A DNA stretch of 55,995 nucleotides from the NCBI GenBank assembly GCA_017447805.1, contig JAFSMR010000041.1, forward strand, positions 1-55,995, written 5' to 3'. A program made the position numbers and the translations under genes. Source of the stretch: Kiritimatiellia bacterium. Lineage in GTDB: Bacteria > Verrucomicrobiota > Kiritimatiellia > RFP12 > UBA1067. Below, piece by piece: positions 16,909-25,659 of this stretch. Below the pieces are notes generated by a model. The model was not told where the DNA came from. It did no database searches and saw only the letters and a program-made list of their open reading frames with translations. Each line of letters opens with the position of its first letter. The first letter of the stretch is position 1.

Positions 16909-16946
16909 CCCTCGCAGCGAGGGAGTTAACCCCCCAGCAGCTGGGG
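16909..16946. repeat. Pair of odd palindromes centred on a single A
   Basis: CCCTCGC-A-GCGAGGG (16909-16923) and CCCCAGC-A-GCTGGGG (16932-16946) are perfect 7-bp arms around one A, eight bases apart. No T-run follows on either strand, so they are not ordinary terminators. The same single-A centre is seen in the large palindrome at 53801-53875. Bases 17032-17052 further hold three near-copies of a 7-bp CGTGTNC unit. Confidence 0.6.
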
Positions 16947-17081
16947 ACAAACAAGAATATAAAGAAGAATATAACAATATATATAACAATGGATTGGTAG
17001 ATGATGTAGAATTGTTAATTCTTCTCTGTCTCGTGTTCCGTGTCCCGTGTTTAAAGAAAAAAGAAATAATCTTACAGCCTC

Positions 17082-17111
17082 TTGCATTGAAGAAGGGGAA
17101 AATGGTAAAAT
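17082..17111 (+). promoter_or_regulatory. Promoter of mnmA
   Basis: TTGCAT (17082-17087), an 18-bp spacer ending in AAAATGG, and TAAAAT (17106-17111) with the TGn extension. RNA should start near 17118, which rules out any upstream start codon for mnmA and supports ATG 17146. Confidence 0.75.
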
Positions 17112-17145
17112 ATGCGGCGTGGATGGAGAAAAGAAGAAATTGCGG

Positions 17146-18171
17146 ATGACGAATAAGATTAGAGTTGCGATTGGTCTTTCCGGCGGAGTAGATTCCGCCA
17201 CCAGCGCCCTTTTATTGAAAGAAAAAGGCTACGAGGTCGCCGGCGTCACGATGAAAATCGGTCTTGAAGATGAAGATGCTCGAGTAGCCGAGGCGAGGGA
17301 AGTAGCAAAAAGACTCGATATCGATTTTCTCGTCTTCGACCTCGCCAAGGAGTGGGCGAAGGAAGTTGCATCTTACATCCAAACCTCCTTGCTTGCGGGT
17401 CTAACGCCAAACCCATGCGTGAAATGCAATGAAAAGATAAAATTTTCCCTCTTGCCGAGACTCGCATTTTCCAATGGATTCGACAAATTCGCCACCGGTC
17501 ACTACGCAAAAACCTACTTCGACCAAACGACGAATCGTGCAATTCTCCAAAGAGGCAACGACCGTAAAAAGGACCAAAGCTATTTTCTATATCGCGTAGA
17601 GCAAGAAATATTGGCGCGAACGATATTCCCGCTAGGCGATTTGACGAAACAGGAAGTTAGGAAAATCGCGGCGGCGGCAGGATTCGCCGCGAGTAAAAAA
17701 CCCGATAGCCAAGATTTTTGCGCAGGCGATATCACTCGTTTCATGAATCAAGAAGAACGCAATGGGGTAATTGTAAACAAGGACGGCAAAATTTTAGCGC
17801 ATCACAAAGGATTTTGGAATTTTACCGTTGGCCAGCGCAAAGGATTAGGAATCGGCGGCGGGGGCACGCCATATTACGTAACGCGCATTAACGGCGAAAA
17901 GAATGAAGTAGTCGTAGCGTTTCGCGAGGAAGCGCTCGTCCAAGAATTCGAAGTCGAAAATCCAGTCTGGGTCTCGCAAGGTCCTACACAAGGTCCGGTG
18001 GAAGCGCTGGTAAAAGTTCGCTCGGCCGGCGAGCCGAAAGCAGGAGTTCAACTCATCGGCACCAAATGCATTTGCCCGGGCGGCATATTTGGCGTGGCCC
18101 CCGGGCAAAGCGCAGTTTTTTATTCTCTCGACGGCGAAAGAGTCCTCGCCGGCGGAATAATCAAACCTTAG
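17146..18171 (+). CDS. mnmA: tRNA-specific 2-thiouridylase
   Basis: Adds sulfur to U34 of tRNAs for Lys, Glu and Gln, using ATP and a sulfur relay. The 341 residues start with the PP-loop GLSGGVDSATSALL, carry the catalytic Cys in NPCVKCNEKIKF, the tRNA-contact stretch GHYAKTY, and the second catalytic Cys in DSQDFCAGD (usually SQDICF). The ending FTVGQRKGLGIGGGGTPYYV is the family C-terminal signature. I start at ATG 17146 because the promoter lies at 17082-17111; the frame is open to 17047, but that part precedes the RNA start. The TAG stop overlaps the TAA stop of the convergent GH2 gene. It stands as a single-gene unit. Confidence 0.93.
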   Translation: MTNKIRVAIGLSGGVDSATSALLLKEKGYEVAGVTMKIGLEDEDARVAEAREVAKRLDIDFLVFDLAKEWAKEVASYIQTSLLAGLTPNPCVKCNEKIKFSLLPRLAFSNGFDKFATGHYAKTYFDQTTNRAILQRGNDRKKDQSYFLYRVEQEILARTIFPLGDLTKQEVRKIAAAAGFAASKKPDSQDFCAGDITRFMNQEERNGVIVNKDGKILAHHKGFWNFTVGQRKGLGIGGGGTPYYVTRINGEKNEVVVAFREEALVQEFEVENPVWVSQGPTQGPVEALVKVRSAGEPKAGVQLIGTKCICPGGIFGVAPGQSAVFYSLDGERVLAGGIIKP

Positions 18172-20933
18172 AATCCGTAATGATAGGTATAGGTTAAATC
18201 TGGCGCGACATCGCCGCGATCGTTTTCGAATTTGGCTTCGTATACCTTGAATTCACCCTTCATCTTCAGTTCACTCGCCTCAACGAGGCTGCCGGGGCCA
18301 GATGATTTACCGCCGTAGCCGGCGACAGTAAGATTTTCGGTCAAATAAATCTGCCGGTCGATTTTCTCGAAGCTTACATTGCCGGTTCCAGATTCGATAA
18401 TACTCACTTCAGGTCTTCCATTGCGACCAATTGCCGCCCATTTTACATTAGATCTATTGCCTGGGAAGCGGTAATCATCGCCATGCATCGTCCAATAACC
18501 GAAAACATTCATCTTCGATTTGCCCGGCACGCTCGAAAGCGCGCCATCGCCGACCCAATCTACTCTATCGCCGGCGCCGTAAAGGCTAAGGCCGAGTTCG
18601 GTAAAATGCAACTTTGCACACTTCTCGTTTGGCGCTAGATCGTAAGCGACTTTCAACTTGCCATCTTCTTCAAGAGTAATAACAACATCACCCTCGATAA
18701 AAATATCGTCCTTTCCATCTATACGCCATCTCATGCGAAGCTTCACTTCGCCGGGTTTGGCAATCCTACTGATTATATCAGGCGCAACCATGTATTCGTC
18801 ATGACGAAAATCTTTCTTTTTGGCGAGAGTCTGGATTTGCTGATCAAGGCCAAGCTTTCTTCCGATTCGCAGATAAATTTCGTTGCCTTGAATCGACATC
18901 ATATCGCTCGCGGATGGCGGGAAGGCGATTTTCGGCGGCGCAATTGGCGCGCGAGGCGTCGCGACTTTTCCGCCATAAAGCGCTCTAACGAGCCAGTAGC
19001 CATCTTTCGGAGTTCCATCGCCATAGACAATGCCATCCGTCGCTCTATCACCCCACGAATCGATAAAGTGGAGAGCGTCGACATAATTACCCTGAAATTC
19101 AAACGGCAAATCGCGCCTCATATCTTTCGGCAAATCGCCGTTCGGCTTGATAATGCGCGTAAGCTTAAGGGCATTTATCATATCTTCGCCGTTATCGGGG
19201 TGCATCAGGCTTTGGTCGATCCACGCCCAAACGAAGCCGCCCATCCAGAGATCGGGCTTCGCTTTCATGCGCGAAAATCTATCTTCGAAATCGCAAAAAC
19301 CATTCCCGCAGGCGTGCGCGAATTCCGTCTGCACGAGAGCTTTGGTCGTATTTTGCTCGTATTCGCGCATATTTTCTCTGCTGAGGTAATGGGGCGAGAC
19401 GAAATCGACATCGCGCTCAGGATGATACATCGTCTCTTTAGCTTGGCTAGAGCCGATCTGCGGCAGGCCGCGCGGGCGGGTGGGGTCCTTTTCTTTCGCG
19501 TAAGCGAGGACATCTTTCGTATTCGGAGTGAAAGTATTTTCGTTGCCGAAAGTCCAAAAGATTACCGATGCAAAATTCTTATCTCTTCTCATCGTAGCTT
19601 CCGTGCGGCAAATGAGCTCGTCTTTATATGCACGATTTTTAAGATAGCCAGAGCCGCGCGAACCGAAAGGAATTTCATCGATCACATAAAAGCCCATTTC
19701 GTCCGCGAGCTGAAGAAAATCCGGACCGAAAGGATAGTGCGCCGTTCGGATCGCATTGACGCCGGCTTTCTTCATGAGCTGCATCTGATGACGGCGCTCC
19801 TTTTCGCTAATCGCACGGCCTTCCACGGGATCGATTTCATTCCAGGCTACGCCATTCAAGAATGTTACTTTGCCGTTTATTTCGAGGTGCTTGTCGACAA
19901 GTTTCACGAGTCGAACGCCTTGCATCTCTTGTATGCGCTCTATCTTGCGCCCTTCCTTATCGGCGAGCGTCACGACGAGAGAATAGAGATATGGATTTTC
20001 CGCGCTCCATAGATGGGCGTTTTCGATTTTTCCAGCGACTTCTACGCTTCTTGAATCTTTATTCAGCTTGCGCTCGAAATCAAGGGCATGCACGCCATCT
20101 TCATCGACTAGAGAAATATACACTTTCTCGGTTTTCGCGAGATTATCTTCAAATACGCCCATATCGACTTTTACCGAAACTTCGGCGCTCGCCTTGTCGT
20201 TTTCATACGAAATATCATTCGTCCTAAAAACGATATCTTCTATATAATCGTTAGGCACGGTAAAGAGTTCGACATTGCGCTGAATACCGGCGATGCACCA
20301 GCAGTCGTTCGTATCGAAAAGCCAGCCGTGCGAGCGAGTAAGAACTTTTACGGCAATCGTGTTGCGGCCTTTGGTTAGTTTATCTGTAATATCCCACTGC
20401 GCCAGGTTATACGCGCTTCCCCAACGCCCGACATATTCACCGTTCACCCAAACTTCATAGCCGAACAACACGCCATCGAAACGCAAAATCACCCTTTGGC
20501 CTTCCCAGCGATAATTCCAGCGGAAATTTCTTACATAGTAGCCCGCCATTTCATCGATTTGGTTGCCATATTGCGGCGCTTTGAAGCCTTGGGTTTCCCA
20601 ATTGCCGGGAACTGCAATATCATCCCAGCCCGATACATCGTAGCCAGGTTCGTTCCAGCCCTTGAGCTCATCCGGCGTCTCGAGCCCGTGGAGCAGTTTA
20701 AACGACCAGGTTCCATTCAGCGAAGTCGTATAAAGACGATCGCGTTTCGAATAGATTTTTCTCGCGCCTTCGAAATCGGCGGCAGGAAGATCGGTAAGAG
20801 TAGTCTTCTTCGCTTCACCGGCATCATCATCCATGCCTTCTTCCCACTGGGCTTTATGGGACTCTGCGGCGAAGACGGCCCCGACGCAAAGTCCGAGAGC
20901 GATTAAACAACCCAAATATTTTCCTCTATGCAT
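18168..20933 (-). CDS. Exported GH2 family beta-galactosidase-like glycoside hydrolase
   Basis: A 921-residue enzyme with a signal peptide (cut likely after GAVFAAE) and the LacZ-type layout: jelly-roll domain (SLNGTWSFKLLHG, DIAVPGNWETQGFKAPQYGN), Ig-like domains, a TIM barrel from about residue 340, and a beta-galactosidase small-chain domain at the C-terminus. The barrel shows WNEIDPVEGRAISEKE and IRTAHYPFGPDFLQLADEMG, the acid/base Glu in FWTFGNENTFTP, and the likely nucleophile Glu in LVQTEFAHACGNG. It should act in the periplasm on beta-galactosides or related glycans; the true substrate is not readable. It is the last gene of the pfp-to-GH2 unit, 28 bases after icd. Confidence 0.85.
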   Translation of the reverse strand: MHRGKYLGCLIALGLCVGAVFAAESHKAQWEEGMDDDAGEAKKTTLTDLPAADFEGARKIYSKRDRLYTTSLNGTWSFKLLHGLETPDELKGWNEPGYDVSGWDDIAVPGNWETQGFKAPQYGNQIDEMAGYYVRNFRWNYRWEGQRVILRFDGVLFGYEVWVNGEYVGRWGSAYNLAQWDITDKLTKGRNTIAVKVLTRSHGWLFDTNDCWCIAGIQRNVELFTVPNDYIEDIVFRTNDISYENDKASAEVSVKVDMGVFEDNLAKTEKVYISLVDEDGVHALDFERKLNKDSRSVEVAGKIENAHLWSAENPYLYSLVVTLADKEGRKIERIQEMQGVRLVKLVDKHLEINGKVTFLNGVAWNEIDPVEGRAISEKERRHQMQLMKKAGVNAIRTAHYPFGPDFLQLADEMGFYVIDEIPFGSRGSGYLKNRAYKDELICRTEATMRRDKNFASVIFWTFGNENTFTPNTKDVLAYAKEKDPTRPRGLPQIGSSQAKETMYHPERDVDFVSPHYLSRENMREYEQNTTKALVQTEFAHACGNGFCDFEDRFSRMKAKPDLWMGGFVWAWIDQSLMHPDNGEDMINALKLTRIIKPNGDLPKDMRRDLPFEFQGNYVDALHFIDSWGDRATDGIVYGDGTPKDGYWLVRALYGGKVATPRAPIAPPKIAFPPSASDMMSIQGNEIYLRIGRKLGLDQQIQTLAKKKDFRHDEYMVAPDIISRIAKPGEVKLRMRWRIDGKDDIFIEGDVVITLEEDGKLKVAYDLAPNEKCAKLHFTELGLSLYGAGDRVDWVGDGALSSVPGKSKMNVFGYWTMHGDDYRFPGNRSNVKWAAIGRNGRPEVSIIESGTGNVSFEKIDRQIYLTENLTVAGYGGKSSGPGSLVEASELKMKGEFKVYEAKFENDRGDVAPDLTYTYHYGF

Positions 20934-20961
20934 TTTAACACACCTTTTCTTAGAGAGTTTC

Positions 20962-22185
20962 TTACATGGCTTCAGCGAGAAGACGAGCGAATTCAGAGCA
21001 TTTTACTTCTTTTGCGCCTTCCATCTGGCGTGCAAAATCGTAAGTTACATTCTTTGATTCGATTACTTTATCCATTGCCGAGATTACCAAATCGGCGGCT
21101 TGCTTCCAGCCCATATAGCGGAGCATCATTTCGCCGGAAAGGATAAGCGAACCCGGATTCACCTTATCGAGATTCGCATATTTCGGCGCAGTTCCGTGAG
21201 TCGCCTCGAATACCGCCACACCCGTCTGATAATTGATATTGGCGCCTGGCGCAATACCGATTCCGCCGACGGTCGCGGCTAGCGCATCAGATACATAATC
21301 GCCATTCAGATTCAGAGTCGCGATTACGTCATATTCTGCAGGACGCGTCAAGATTTGCTGGAGGAAGGCATCGCAAATGCAATCTTTTACGATTATATTG
21401 CGGCCGGTCTTCGGATTTGTGAATTCGCACCAAGGTCCTTTATCGATGAGCTTGGCACCATATTCGTTTTGCGCGAGTTTATAACCCCAATCGCGAAACG
21501 CGCCTTCGGTGAATTTCTGGATATTCCCCTTGTGGACGAGCGTTACTGATTTGCGATCGTTTTCGATCGCATAATCCAGCGCAGCTTTCACAAGCCTCTC
21601 GGTGCCCTCTTTCGAGACGGGCTTGATGCCGATCGAAGAAGATTGCGGGAAGCGGATTTTCTTGACGCCCATTTCGCCAATGAGGAAGTTTTTCACTTTT
21701 TCGACTTCCGGCGTGCCATTCATCCACTCTATTCCGGCGTAGATATCTTCAGTGTTTTCGCGGAAGATTACCATATCGGTAAGTTCCGGTCTTTTTACCG
21801 GGCTAGGCACCCCCTTGAAATATCTAACCGGCCGCAAGCAGACGTAGAGATCGAGCTCCTGGCGCATCGCTACATTGATAGAACGAATACCTCCGCCGAC
21901 GGGTGTGGTAAGAGGCCCCTTTATCGAAACGAGCGCCTCGCGGCAGACATCGAGAGTTTCTTTCGGCAGCCACTCGCCAGTTGCGTTAAACGCCTTTTCG
22001 CCGGCGAGAACTTCGCGCCATTCTATTTTACGCTTGCCGGAATAAGCCTTTTCGATAGCGGCATTCCAGACTATCATCGCCGCTTTCGTGATATCGGGCC
22101 CTGTTCCATCGCCCTCGATATATGGAATTTCTACACAATCCGGGACTACTAACGCCCCATCCTTCATCGTTATCTTTTCGCTCAT
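20962..22185 (-). CDS. icd: Isocitrate dehydrogenase (NADP type)
   Basis: Converts isocitrate to 2-oxoglutarate and CO2 in the TCA cycle. The 407 residues follow the E. coli type: [20 protein letters not shown], the substrate-binding stretch [56 protein letters not shown], and the metal-site region [40 protein letters not shown] is also typical. ATG 22185 is preferred to the upstream TTG; AAGGG precedes it. It lies between a NusG paralogue and the GH2 gene. 2-oxoglutarate feeds glutamate and glutamine, but there is no direct link to the distant glnN. Confidence 0.95.
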   Translation of the reverse strand: MSEKITMKDGALVVPDCVEIPYIEGDGTGPDITKAAMIVWNAAIEKAYSGKRKIEWREVLAGEKAFNATGEWLPKETLDVCREALVSIKGPLTTPVGGGIRSINVAMRQELDLYVCLRPVRYFKGVPSPVKRPELTDMVIFRENTEDIYAGIEWMNGTPEVEKVKNFLIGEMGVKKIRFPQSSSIGIKPVSKEGTERLVKAALDYAIENDRKSVTLVHKGNIQKFTEGAFRDWGYKLAQNEYGAKLIDKGPWCEFTNPKTGRNIIVKDCICDAFLQQILTRPAEYDVIATLNLNGDYVSDALAATVGGIGIAPGANINYQTGVAVFEATHGTAPKYANLDKVNPGSLILSGEMMLRYMGWKQAADLVISAMDKVIESKNVTYDFARQMEGAKEVKCSEFARLLAEAM

Positions 22186-22226
22186 ATCCAATTTACCCTT
22201 AAGTTATAGTTTTTTATATGAATAAA

Positions 22227-22760
22227 TTATTCTTCCACTTTTGCCGCTTCCAGTTCCTCTGGCGAAATCGCGACCTCCACGCACGTTCCGAGAATATCTA
22301 CATTCAGGCAAAGCGTGGCCTGCGGTCCTTCGCGCTTGACTACACCCTCTACCCCCCTCATTGGCCCATAGAGAATTTTTACCTTGTCGCCAGCTTTGAA
22401 CGAATGGGAAACTTTCACGATCGGCCGATGCTTTGTTGCGTTTTTAATCTGCCGAAGCTGGTGAATTACAACACGCGGTTGCGCTATGAAAATCGTCCTT
22501 ACAAGAAGGTTCGTCTTCAATATATTAAGCCGCTCTTCCGGCAAAAGACGAGCAAATTCATAGCCTGGGAAAAGCGGCATTATGCGCTTTACTTTTCGAC
22601 GCTGAACCTTGACGCGCTTTATGTAAGTAGGCAGATGGTAGAAGTAGTGGTAAAATTTCAACCACTCGGCGATTTTCTTTTCGGCCCGCGGCTTGGTATG
22701 CAGTAGATACCAAGGCCGCTTGCCGAGCGAAATCACTTCACTAATTTGATCTGCTTCCAT
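22227..22760 (-). CDS. NusG-family transcription antiterminator (specialised paralogue)
   Basis: A 177-residue protein with both NusG domains. The NGN domain shows RPWYLLHTKPRAEKKIAEWL and IMPLFPGYEFARL, the RNA-polymerase-binding part. The KOW domain shows FKAGDKVKILYGPMRGVEGV followed by VKREGPQATLCLNVDILG. It lacks the PFANF-type turn of housekeeping NusG and is closer to UpxY, LoaP and RfaH-type paralogues, which bind elongating polymerase at particular long operons and stop early termination. It is not beside rplK as nusG usually is. The start (ATG 22760) lies inside the end of the GH31 gene, with GGGGAG almost touching it, so the two are coupled. The target is inferred to be this long operon or another one. 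Confidence 0.85.
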   Translation of the reverse strand: MEADQISEVISLGKRPWYLLHTKPRAEKKIAEWLKFYHYFYHLPTYIKRVKVQRRKVKRIMPLFPGYEFARLLPEERLNILKTNLLVRTIFIAQPRVVIHQLRQIKNATKHRPIVKVSHSFKAGDKVKILYGPMRGVEGVVKREGPQATLCLNVDILGTCVEVAISPEELEAAKVEE

Positions 22761-25639
22761 ACTCCCCAAGCATCGATCTCGCCTTCTTGCGAGAAGGTGA
22801 ATGTAATGGTTTTCGCTTCAGACGGAATATTCACTTCGCAAATCTGCGGAGCATCATTGCCCTTTTGGCCGACACGCTCGAATATTACATTGCCCTTATC
22901 ATCGGTTAGACGGAATGTCACGCGCGCGTTCGGATTGGTATTGTTCGCGCAGACGACGCTGCCGGATACCCTCTTCCAGGTTCCATCGACCTCAATCGTA
23001 TAAGATTGACCGATTTTCTGGACTAGGTCAGGCGAATTCATCGGCGCGATCAGCTTAGTCTGAACCTGCGCCTTCTTGGCGGATTTTTCCAATACTTCTT
23101 TCGGCGGCGTCGGGTATGCCGGGCTTGGGGCTTTTACGCCGCTAGCCGAAACGATCTTTACATTAACGGCTTCTTTAGCGCAACGCTTATCGAGCTTGAT
23201 CTTGACGATACCGCGATGGTCGTCCGGGTCGAAATACCAGCAGTTCGGCGAATTCTTGTAGATTGCAGCGGCGACCTTGCCGGTCGAGACAATTCCGATA
23301 AGTTCCTCGCCATCGACGAGCACGCGCTCGGGCGCGACTTCGGTATGAACGAGAAATTCGTAAGCACGCTTTAAGATTTGGCCCTTGTAGCCCTTGCCGA
23401 CTACGCCTTCAAGGGCAATATCTATATCACCGGTTTCATCGGCGTTCGGCGCGACGACTTTGATAGTCTGACGAGTGAACTCGCCCTTTTCGTAATCGCG
23501 GCTCTCGCCATCGTCTTCATACACCGTATAGGAAGATTCGCCGCCCGGATAAATATCGAAGGTGAGCGTATCTTTGGGAACTTGAGTAGAATAAAGCGTT
23601 TCCGGGTACATCGGGATTATTGCGCCGGCTCTCACGAACACGGGAATATTCCAAAGCTGAACTTGATATGCGCCAATAGTAGCGCCACCCTTTACTCTGC
23701 GGCCATCGAAATAATCATACCAATCGCCTTCAGGCAAATAGATGCCGCGCAAATACCAGCCCGAGCTATCTTCTTGCGATTCGTATACCGGGGCTACGAG
23801 GAAGTCGCGCCCTAGCATCATTTCGTAATTCACTTTATCGCTTAGCGCATTGGGGTCGTCCGGGTAATTCCACGCCAGCGCCCTTACAATCGGCGCGCCG
23901 GTTTCCCACGCCTCGCGGCAAGTCGTATACATATAAGGCGTCAGGCGAAGTTTCAATTTGAGCCATTCGCGGATATGTGTCTTGTACGGCTCAGGATAGC
24001 TCCACGGCGCCTTGTTGATATTGCTCCAGCCATTCATTACATATAAAGCAGGCGTGAAACACTTCCATTCGAGATCGCGAAGATAGCTTTCGTTCGATCC
24101 GCCGAAAATGCCGTCGATATCAGTTGTCGCGTAAGCTTGTGCGCTCATGCCGGAACCAGTGAGAGTCGGGATGTGATAGCGAATCAAATCGAAGTTGCCG
24201 TATTGATCGCCAGTCCAGCATACAGCATAGCGCTGAGTTCCCGCCCAGCCTTGGCAAGTCCAGATGAAAGCGCGGGCATTTGAATTTTCGATAAAGCCAT
24301 CGTATGCTACTTTATTGCAATTGAGGCCGTGCTGGTAGGCCGGGCCCGACCACGCGACATCGATTTTCTGAACGCGCGTACCGGCTGTCCCGATTTCCCA
24401 TTTGATTCTATCTAGCGCGCCTTCTGTCCAAAGGCCAGTATGGAAGCCAAGCCCTTTAAGCGCCTCGACTACCCACGCAAGCTGCATATACTTGCAACCA
24501 TAACCATCGTTGACAAGAAGCCATCCGCCTGGCATATTTTCGGCGCGATATTTTTCTGCGTTGCGCTCGACTACATCGCAAGTAGTTTCGGTGTAGGAAA
24601 GATCTGCCTTTTGCTCCGGCTCGCGAGTTTGTTTATCGCGCGTCATCCACGCATCGGCATCGCCAAGCTCAAGCCCCCAGACAGGAATGAAATTCGGGCG
24701 CCCAGTGAATTCGGAGTAGCGGTCGATTATTTCGTTAAAGCTCTTGCCGACGAAGAAGAATGCATCAAACCTCGACTCGTTATGGGTAAACGAAGCTACG
24801 TCTTCTTTCGAAAAATCGTATTTGCCCGGCGAAAAAGTATGGCGGAGAATTCCGTAATATACGCCTTTATCGACTCTCGCCATCGCCCAAGGCGCGGGAT
24901 TGGGGTGCCCCCCTTCCGCCCAGTTGCAGTCGGCGACGATATCGATCGCCTTGCCGGTATGGATAAACGAACCATTCTGCTGGCCGCCGCCGAAATAATT
25001 CGCTTTGGCATTCGATGCGAGGCGAAGAGTAGTATTATCGACCTCGTTTGTAGTTGCGGCTTTCTTTATTTCTACAGGCGCCGCTTCGCGCCAGACTTCT
25101 TTGCCATCCGCGAGAAAACAGGTATATACGCCGTTTTCTTTATCGAGGACAAGCGTCAAGGCGCTAGTCTTCCAAGTATAGCGATCTTGAGAATCGAAAA
25201 AGCGAACGCGGCTCGAATCTTCTATTACTTCATCAAGAATCATCTGCGTCGCCTTAGGATCGTTGAGCTTGTCTTCGTAGGCAACAGTGTAGGCGTTGTT
25301 CGTAGTCGTTATATATTGCCCGGTCGACGTAATTTCCGTCTTCGTTACGATATTCGTATCGGCAACTTTCAACCCGCGCTCGATTCTGAATACGTCAGGA
25401 CGCCAAAATGTGACGCGCATCTCTTCATCGCCATCGAGATAGACAGTCCAGGCTTTCGACACGTAGCTTTCCGGCACGACGCGCAAAACTTTTACGCAAG
25501 GCGCTTTTACGGGCTCGTTTACCGTTTCTGCGCTTGCTGCCTGTTCAGGGCTCGCTACTTGCGCTTCTTGGCTCGTAGCGCAGGCAGTAAGCGGAAACAT
25601 CGATATCGCGGCAACTGCTCTAATGATATATTTGTTCAT
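22733..25639 (-). CDS. GH31 family alpha-glycosidase, lipoprotein
   Basis: A 968-residue protein anchored by a lipobox (PLTAC, Cys at residue 20), so probably facing the periplasm or cell surface. The GH31 barrel starts with a long beta-sandwich. It shows GWLLVNDGYGCKYMQLAW, a likely nucleophile Asp in VQKIDVAWSG, and a likely acid/base Asp in VCWTGDQYGNFDLIRYHIPT, followed by TDIDGIFGGSNESYLRDLEW. These strings resemble the GH31 branch with alpha-N-acetylgalactosaminidases more than the classic WxDMNE alpha-glucosidases, but that is from memory. The last 130 or so residues form an extra beta-rich domain (YTIEVDGTWKRVSGSVVCAN, ITFTFSQEGEIDAWGVWKQI), perhaps carbohydrate-binding. It lies 20 bases after purL. 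Confidence 0.82.
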   Translation of the reverse strand: MNKYIIRAVAAISMFPLTACATSQEAQVASPEQAASAETVNEPVKAPCVKVLRVVPESYVSKAWTVYLDGDEEMRVTFWRPDVFRIERGLKVADTNIVTKTEITSTGQYITTTNNAYTVAYEDKLNDPKATQMILDEVIEDSSRVRFFDSQDRYTWKTSALTLVLDKENGVYTCFLADGKEVWREAAPVEIKKAATTNEVDNTTLRLASNAKANYFGGGQQNGSFIHTGKAIDIVADCNWAEGGHPNPAPWAMARVDKGVYYGILRHTFSPGKYDFSKEDVASFTHNESRFDAFFFVGKSFNEIIDRYSEFTGRPNFIPVWGLELGDADAWMTRDKQTREPEQKADLSYTETTCDVVERNAEKYRAENMPGGWLLVNDGYGCKYMQLAWVVEALKGLGFHTGLWTEGALDRIKWEIGTAGTRVQKIDVAWSGPAYQHGLNCNKVAYDGFIENSNARAFIWTCQGWAGTQRYAVCWTGDQYGNFDLIRYHIPTLTGSGMSAQAYATTDIDGIFGGSNESYLRDLEWKCFTPALYVMNGWSNINKAPWSYPEPYKTHIREWLKLKLRLTPYMYTTCREAWETGAPIVRALAWNYPDDPNALSDKVNYEMMLGRDFLVAPVYESQEDSSGWYLRGIYLPEGDWYDYFDGRRVKGGATIGAYQVQLWNIPVFVRAGAIIPMYPETLYSTQVPKDTLTFDIYPGGESSYTVYEDDGESRDYEKGEFTRQTIKVVAPNADETGDIDIALEGVVGKGYKGQILKRAYEFLVHTEVAPERVLVDGEELIGIVSTGKVAAAIYKNSPNCWYFDPDDHRGIVKIKLDKRCAKEAVNVKIVSASGVKAPSPAYPTPPKEVLEKSAKKAQVQTKLIAPMNSPDLVQKIGQSYTIEVDGTWKRVSGSVVCANNTNPNARVTFRLTDDKGNVIFERVGQKGNDAPQICEVNIPSEAKTITFTFSQEGEIDAWGVWKQIKLVK

Positions 25640-25659
25640 AGTCTCCGAGTATTTCGATC

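Noticed and set aside
16501..16954. Repeat-containing coding genes in the tandem array (three overlapping open frames)
   Set aside because: The frames are open because the 42-bp period is a multiple of three and lacks stops. None has a good start, a ribosome site or a known domain.
17047..17145. N-terminal extension of mnmA by 33 residues
   Set aside because: The promoter at 17082-17111 lies inside it, and the family begins at ATG 17146.
18801..20012. A 403-residue gene opposite the GH2 gene
   Set aside because: It is an antisense shadow of a well-supported enzyme, with no recognised domain or ribosome site. The long frames opposite GH31 (24440-25663) and rho (33982-35208) were dropped for the same reason.
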